Positions 60,427-64,000 of a DNA stretch of 64,000 nt are shown one piece after another. Both the position numbers and the translations under genes were made by a program. Location of the stretch: contig JAALGY010000034.1 of assembly GCA_032358165.1 (NCBI GenBank), forward strand, positions 372,001-436,000, given 5' to 3'. Origin of the DNA: Diplosphaera chodatii. Lineage: Eukaryota; Chlorophyta; Trebouxiophyceae; Prasiolales; Stichococcaceae. Each line of letters opens with the position of its first letter. Positions within the stretch are counted from its first letter, which is position 1. Under the pieces are notes generated by a model. The model was given only the letters and a program-made list of their open reading frames with translations. It did not search any database and was not told the origin of the DNA.

Positions 60427-61238
60427 CCGGCGGTGGCGGCGGCCAAGGCGATGGCAAATCTCAAACTGAAGCAAGCGAGCAGATGATGGGGGCAAATGGT
60501 ACAAGAAGAGTGCGGCGCCGCGGAGCGTGTGCTGTTGGTCAGACTGGCAACGAGATCTGGAGATTTGCAAATCATGCTCACAAACCCTGGGTCAGACTGG
60601 TGTAGTCCAGTACTGGCTAAACACTTAGAAGAATACTAAGAATACGAACAATACTGCAGTTTTTACACTGCCATGCTGAGGGAATCAAGCCCTCCAGATT
60701 AAACACCGTCTAGAGCAGACACCATTTGCAGCAGTGATGCTGCTGGTTCTCAGCGTGTGAAGGTCAGAGTCAGCAACAGACCTGCTGCAAATGGCGCGAT
60801 GCAAGCAATGTGGCAATTATCAAATCACTTTTGCAACAATCATCAGTCGATCAATCCCCCTGCAGATGCCATCGATTGATGCATCGCCACTGACATTTGT
60901 TCTGGCAACGAAAACATTTGCAGAGACACACCTTTTGTACGGTAAAAGCAAGATGACCAACCACCCAACAGTGTTGCTTGCTCCCTGGCTGCTGGCTGCC
61001 GACCGCGAGACGTGGCTGCAATTTACCTCAGCCTGAAGACCTGAGCACCCCATTACCGAGATCCCAGCACCCATTGCAGTGCGCTATACCGCTGGTCATT
61101 GCCCACGCCATCGTCATTCCGCCCCACAGATCATTTGGTGATCGATGCCATCCAGATAGCCATCAGTTGCTATGCCTGCTGTCGCCATGCCTGCTGGCGC
61201 CAGTGGTGGCCTCCATGGCTCACTCTTCACACATGTCT
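60427..61238. other. Intergenic region
   Basis: Between the plus exon and the stop of the second expansin gene. No exon is supported. Confidence 0.4.
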
Positions 61239-63954
61239 TCACCCCGTCAGCTCGACCTGATCCACGCAGTACTGCTGGCTACTGGAGGCAGCGTTGATGA
61301 ACTCCACCTATGCATTCAACACGACACTCTTTCAGCATGTGATGGCGCTTCAACATGCACAGGCAGAGCTCCATATGTATATCAGCACTGCTGAAATGTC
61401 GGCATCATTCGACGAGCAGGTACAACTGATGAGCAAGGCAGTGGTGCAGAAGGTGGTTGGAGAGCGCGCCGCAGGGCAGCACCGCACCTTGTCAATCTGC
61501 TCGGATGTCAGGTCGCCACAGCCTGAGAACGCAGCGGCAAAGGCTTGCACCTACGGACAGGACACCAGCACCTGGGAAGCAGATGCCGTACTTATCCAGC
61601 AGAACCTGTATGTCAACATATGCGACTGCTGCCGCACAACACATGACACTGTACTGCTTGCTTCCGCATGAACCATCAGCCACATGTGAGTGATGCCACC
61701 ACACCGTGCCAGCTGCGCCATCCCCTGCGGCCTGGAAGTTGCCCAGGTACACATCGTATCTGGACCAGGCGCCGCCAGACCCGTCCTGCACGGTGCGCTC
61801 CAGATCGCCAATGCCAACAGCGCCGCACTGGCCCTGCAGTACGTGCGCACAGAGATTGCTCGGTTGCAAATGGTCACATGGTCATGGAGACTGTACTCAA
61901 AGCAGAGCCTTCCTGCACTGTAACTCTCTCTAAGCGCCGCCCGCTACAAGAAGCAGCTGTTGGTGAAGTACACGTGAAGTTGTGATCGGCAAGCTGCCTG
62001 ACAAAATAGATCTGGTACTGCTTTGTGTATATTTTGCACAACATGACCACCTGGTCGCCACCAATGTTGACTTTGATGTTGGGCGTGCCGCCGCCAGCCT
62101 TGCGGACGCTGAACGCCAGCGACAGCATGTCCTGGAAGCCGCCCGGTGCGCCCTGGAACGAGATGGCGCCGCCGGCGTTGACGTTGGCGCATTTGGCGGT
62201 GCTGCCAGTTGGGCCATCTGCAGGCATGCAGGCATATCGTTGTCAGGTTGACATATATTAATCATGACCATAGCTGCACGGTTGGTGCTGCTTGCCCTGA
62301 CAGCGCAAACAATCACACAGCGAGCGCTGCTTTTGGCAGAGATGTGTGCAGCTATACACATCTTGTGGTCATGTGCTAGTATCGTAACCCACTCATCGAT
62401 GGTGAGCCATTGACATTGTAGGAGGCGTCGCTCCAGCCAGACTGGGTGCCGCCGCTGCTGTAGATTGGCAGTGTGCCACCTTGGGTGCCCTCCCCCATCA
62501 TATCGCCTAGGTACTCGCCTGCAAACGTGCGTCGTCGAGTTCAGCGTGAACGCTAACTAGCAGCATGATGCACATGCAACTATGTATCGTCGAAGCTGTG
62601 AATGCATGCAAAAGATGAGAAATCATGCTGCCAGGGCACGTCACTGGAGCCAGACCACCCTACACAGATGAAGTTGGCTTGCCTGGAGTGTTGGCAGGCG
62701 CAGAGACCCGTGGTGCGGGTGACAAGGCTGGCTGCACAGGTGGGGAGGGGCTCGGTTTTGATTTTGCGGGTGGCGATCGTTGCTGCTGTGGTGCATTGTA
62801 CGGTGGTGAGGGAGACGCTGCAGTGGCCGTGGCACTGGCGCTCTTGCCGGGCTGCTTGCCCGATGGCGACGACACATTGAAGGGGGCAGTCACCTGCCGG
62901 CAAGTGATGAAGAGGCATGACTATGGTTCTGCATCACAGCCAGCAGCACTGTAGACGAAGAGCAAGGTGGGAATCACCTCTGGAGGGGGCGCTGGAAACC
63001 AAGTCTCATTGTTGTATGCGATTGGGTATTTCTTGGCCTGTGCGGTGTTCAGCACTGCCGCAATCAGACGGCCAGACAGCTAGGCCAGTCAGCAGCATTT
63101 CTGATGCATATGAGCTTGCTATAAATGGCAGGTTTGCACCAGTTCAGCTCACATTTGGGTAGCCCGGAGGAAACCCAACGGGGCCCAGGTCATTTGCAGG
63201 CACGAAATCGCAAGGGACCTGCAGCAAGCACCAGACCAGTGCACACGAGTTACCGGCAGATCAGACGTTTGTATATGCCGTCATGCAGGCACTGACAAGC
63301 AGGACAAGCTCGAAGTTCCACTCGTCCAAACTGGGACCCACCTCCCGATAATTCAAGCCAATTACACCCCACGTTGGATTGGCAAGCTGCAGAGTTCGAA
63401 GGTGGCTGAGCTTAGGCAAGCAGATTTGCAGCTAGAGAAGCACGGGATGTATGTGAGATGCTGTCAGCCACGGCCGAGGCCTAGTGGAATTCACCTTGAG
63501 CATTGCCCAGTAGGAGGCATCAAAGTGCCTGCGTCCACAAGGAAAACCTGGTCATGGAGCGGTGGACACACAGCCTAATGCGGACTTGCCATGCAGAACC
63601 TTTGATGTGTTGACTGATAGGGGGGCGTACGTCATATCTCCACAGCACCACCTGCATGCACGTGCAGCAACCAACTTGCAGATGCTGGTAATGCTTCAAC
63701 CCTGCAGTGTGAACATAGAGCTACAAGGAAGCCTGCTTCCGTCCTGGTGTGTCGTACCGTTTGTTTGAGACCGCATTCTGAGGGTAGTTGCAAGGCTACG
63801 AGAGGAGAACACAATTACTCATTTGGATGGTGGCACTGACAGCTAGCACCGCTCCAGATACAACTCAGCATTCATTCGTTCTGTTACTACCACACTCACG
63901 CATGTGTCCACGATTCGCATGATAAGCGAACCGGTGGTGTCGTAGCACACATTG
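61239..63954 (-). CDS. Expansin-like protein with C-terminal jelly-roll domain, 5' end outside window
   Basis: Fourteen in-phase exons: 63954-63900, 63795-63758, 63651-63631, 63528-63495, 63386-63342, 63218-63153, 63037-62978, 62893-62683, 62518-62393, 62217-62051, 61833-61705, 61605-61572, 61522-61488 and 61307-61239 (363 codons with stop). The visible expansin barrel reads LIMRIVDTCPCNYPQN, WCCGDMTHFDASYWAMLK, WGVIGLNYREVPCDF. A Pro/Ser linker of ~70 residues follows (SPSPPYNAPQQQRSPP). The C-terminal part has GWSDASYNVNG, GGAISFQGAPGGF, GGAWSRYDVYLGNFQ and VEFINAASSSQQYCVDQVEL, the pattern of a beta-sandwich carbohydrate-binding module (inference). Exon 3 is 21 nt. The linker exon ends CCAG^GCAAGC, a GC-AG intron. 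The start and first half of the barrel are beyond 64000. Confidence 0.85.
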
Positions 63955-64000
63955 CTGCAAGGAGGAAAACACCACAATTGGTACAAAACTATCGATATTG

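Noticed and set aside
61294..61671. 125-codon plus-strand frame
   Set aside because: It is antisense to the last two or three exons of the second expansin gene, which chain in phase to a stop.
1..64000. CRISPR arrays, rRNA, tRNA or bacterial operons
   Set aside because: No regular short spacer array, no cloverleaf with GGTTCGAATCC-type loop, no rRNA core words; genes are spliced and eukaryotic.

Overview
The window is nuclear DNA from a green plant-lineage microbe, most likely a chlorophyte alga. It is moderately GC-rich and very intron-dense. Exons are usually 20-200 bp, most acceptors end in TGCAG, and most donors are GTGAG, GTGCG or GTAAG. The encoded proteins are eukaryotic and plant-like: a TONNEAU2-type PP2A subunit, a plant-type aquaporin, expansins with Ser/Pro-rich wall tails, SRP9, and Golgi glycosyltransferases. 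Because introns break every gene, I rebuilt genes by chaining exons with matching splice phase and family motifs. Most models close in frame over 3-17 exons.

Left part (1-36 kb) is conserved housekeeping sequence. In order: catalase (-, 3' end beyond the window); a Vps62-like ectodomain fused to a five-helix membrane tail (-); TON2/FASS (+), divergent from the previous gene; an aquaporin (+); SRP9 (-); a YuiD/DUF212 membrane protein (+); queuosine salvage glycosidase QNG1 (+); and two adjacent Golgi glycosyltransferases, GT77-like and exostosin/GT47-like (+).

Middle part (37-57 kb) is accessory. It holds a family of small secreted proteins that I do not recognise. Each has a signal-peptide exon ending in phase 1, usually an RKLL-type basic/hydrophobic motif, and one or more modules carrying NNGG, (A/T)SGG or ATGG, and NTG. 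Members lie on both strands (38.9-39.9, 40.4-41.9, 46.4-47.6 and 48.6-52.3 kb). In the last one a two-exon module, introns included, has been duplicated in tandem to four copies of about 665 bp. This is the best candidate for something new here. Around it lie a broken copy of an exostosin exon, two islands rich in the word GTTAAC, and degenerate repeats at 53-55.7 kb.

Right part (57-64 kb) has two expansin-like genes (-). The first has a long Ser/Pro-rich wall tail. The second, cut by the window end, has a Pro/Ser linker followed by a jelly-roll-like, probably sugar-binding, C-terminal domain.

A common theme is the cell surface: two Golgi glycosyltransferases, two expansins and several secreted repeat proteins sit within 35 kb. 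Exon chains are inferred by eye; transcript data would settle first exons and the weaker junctions.
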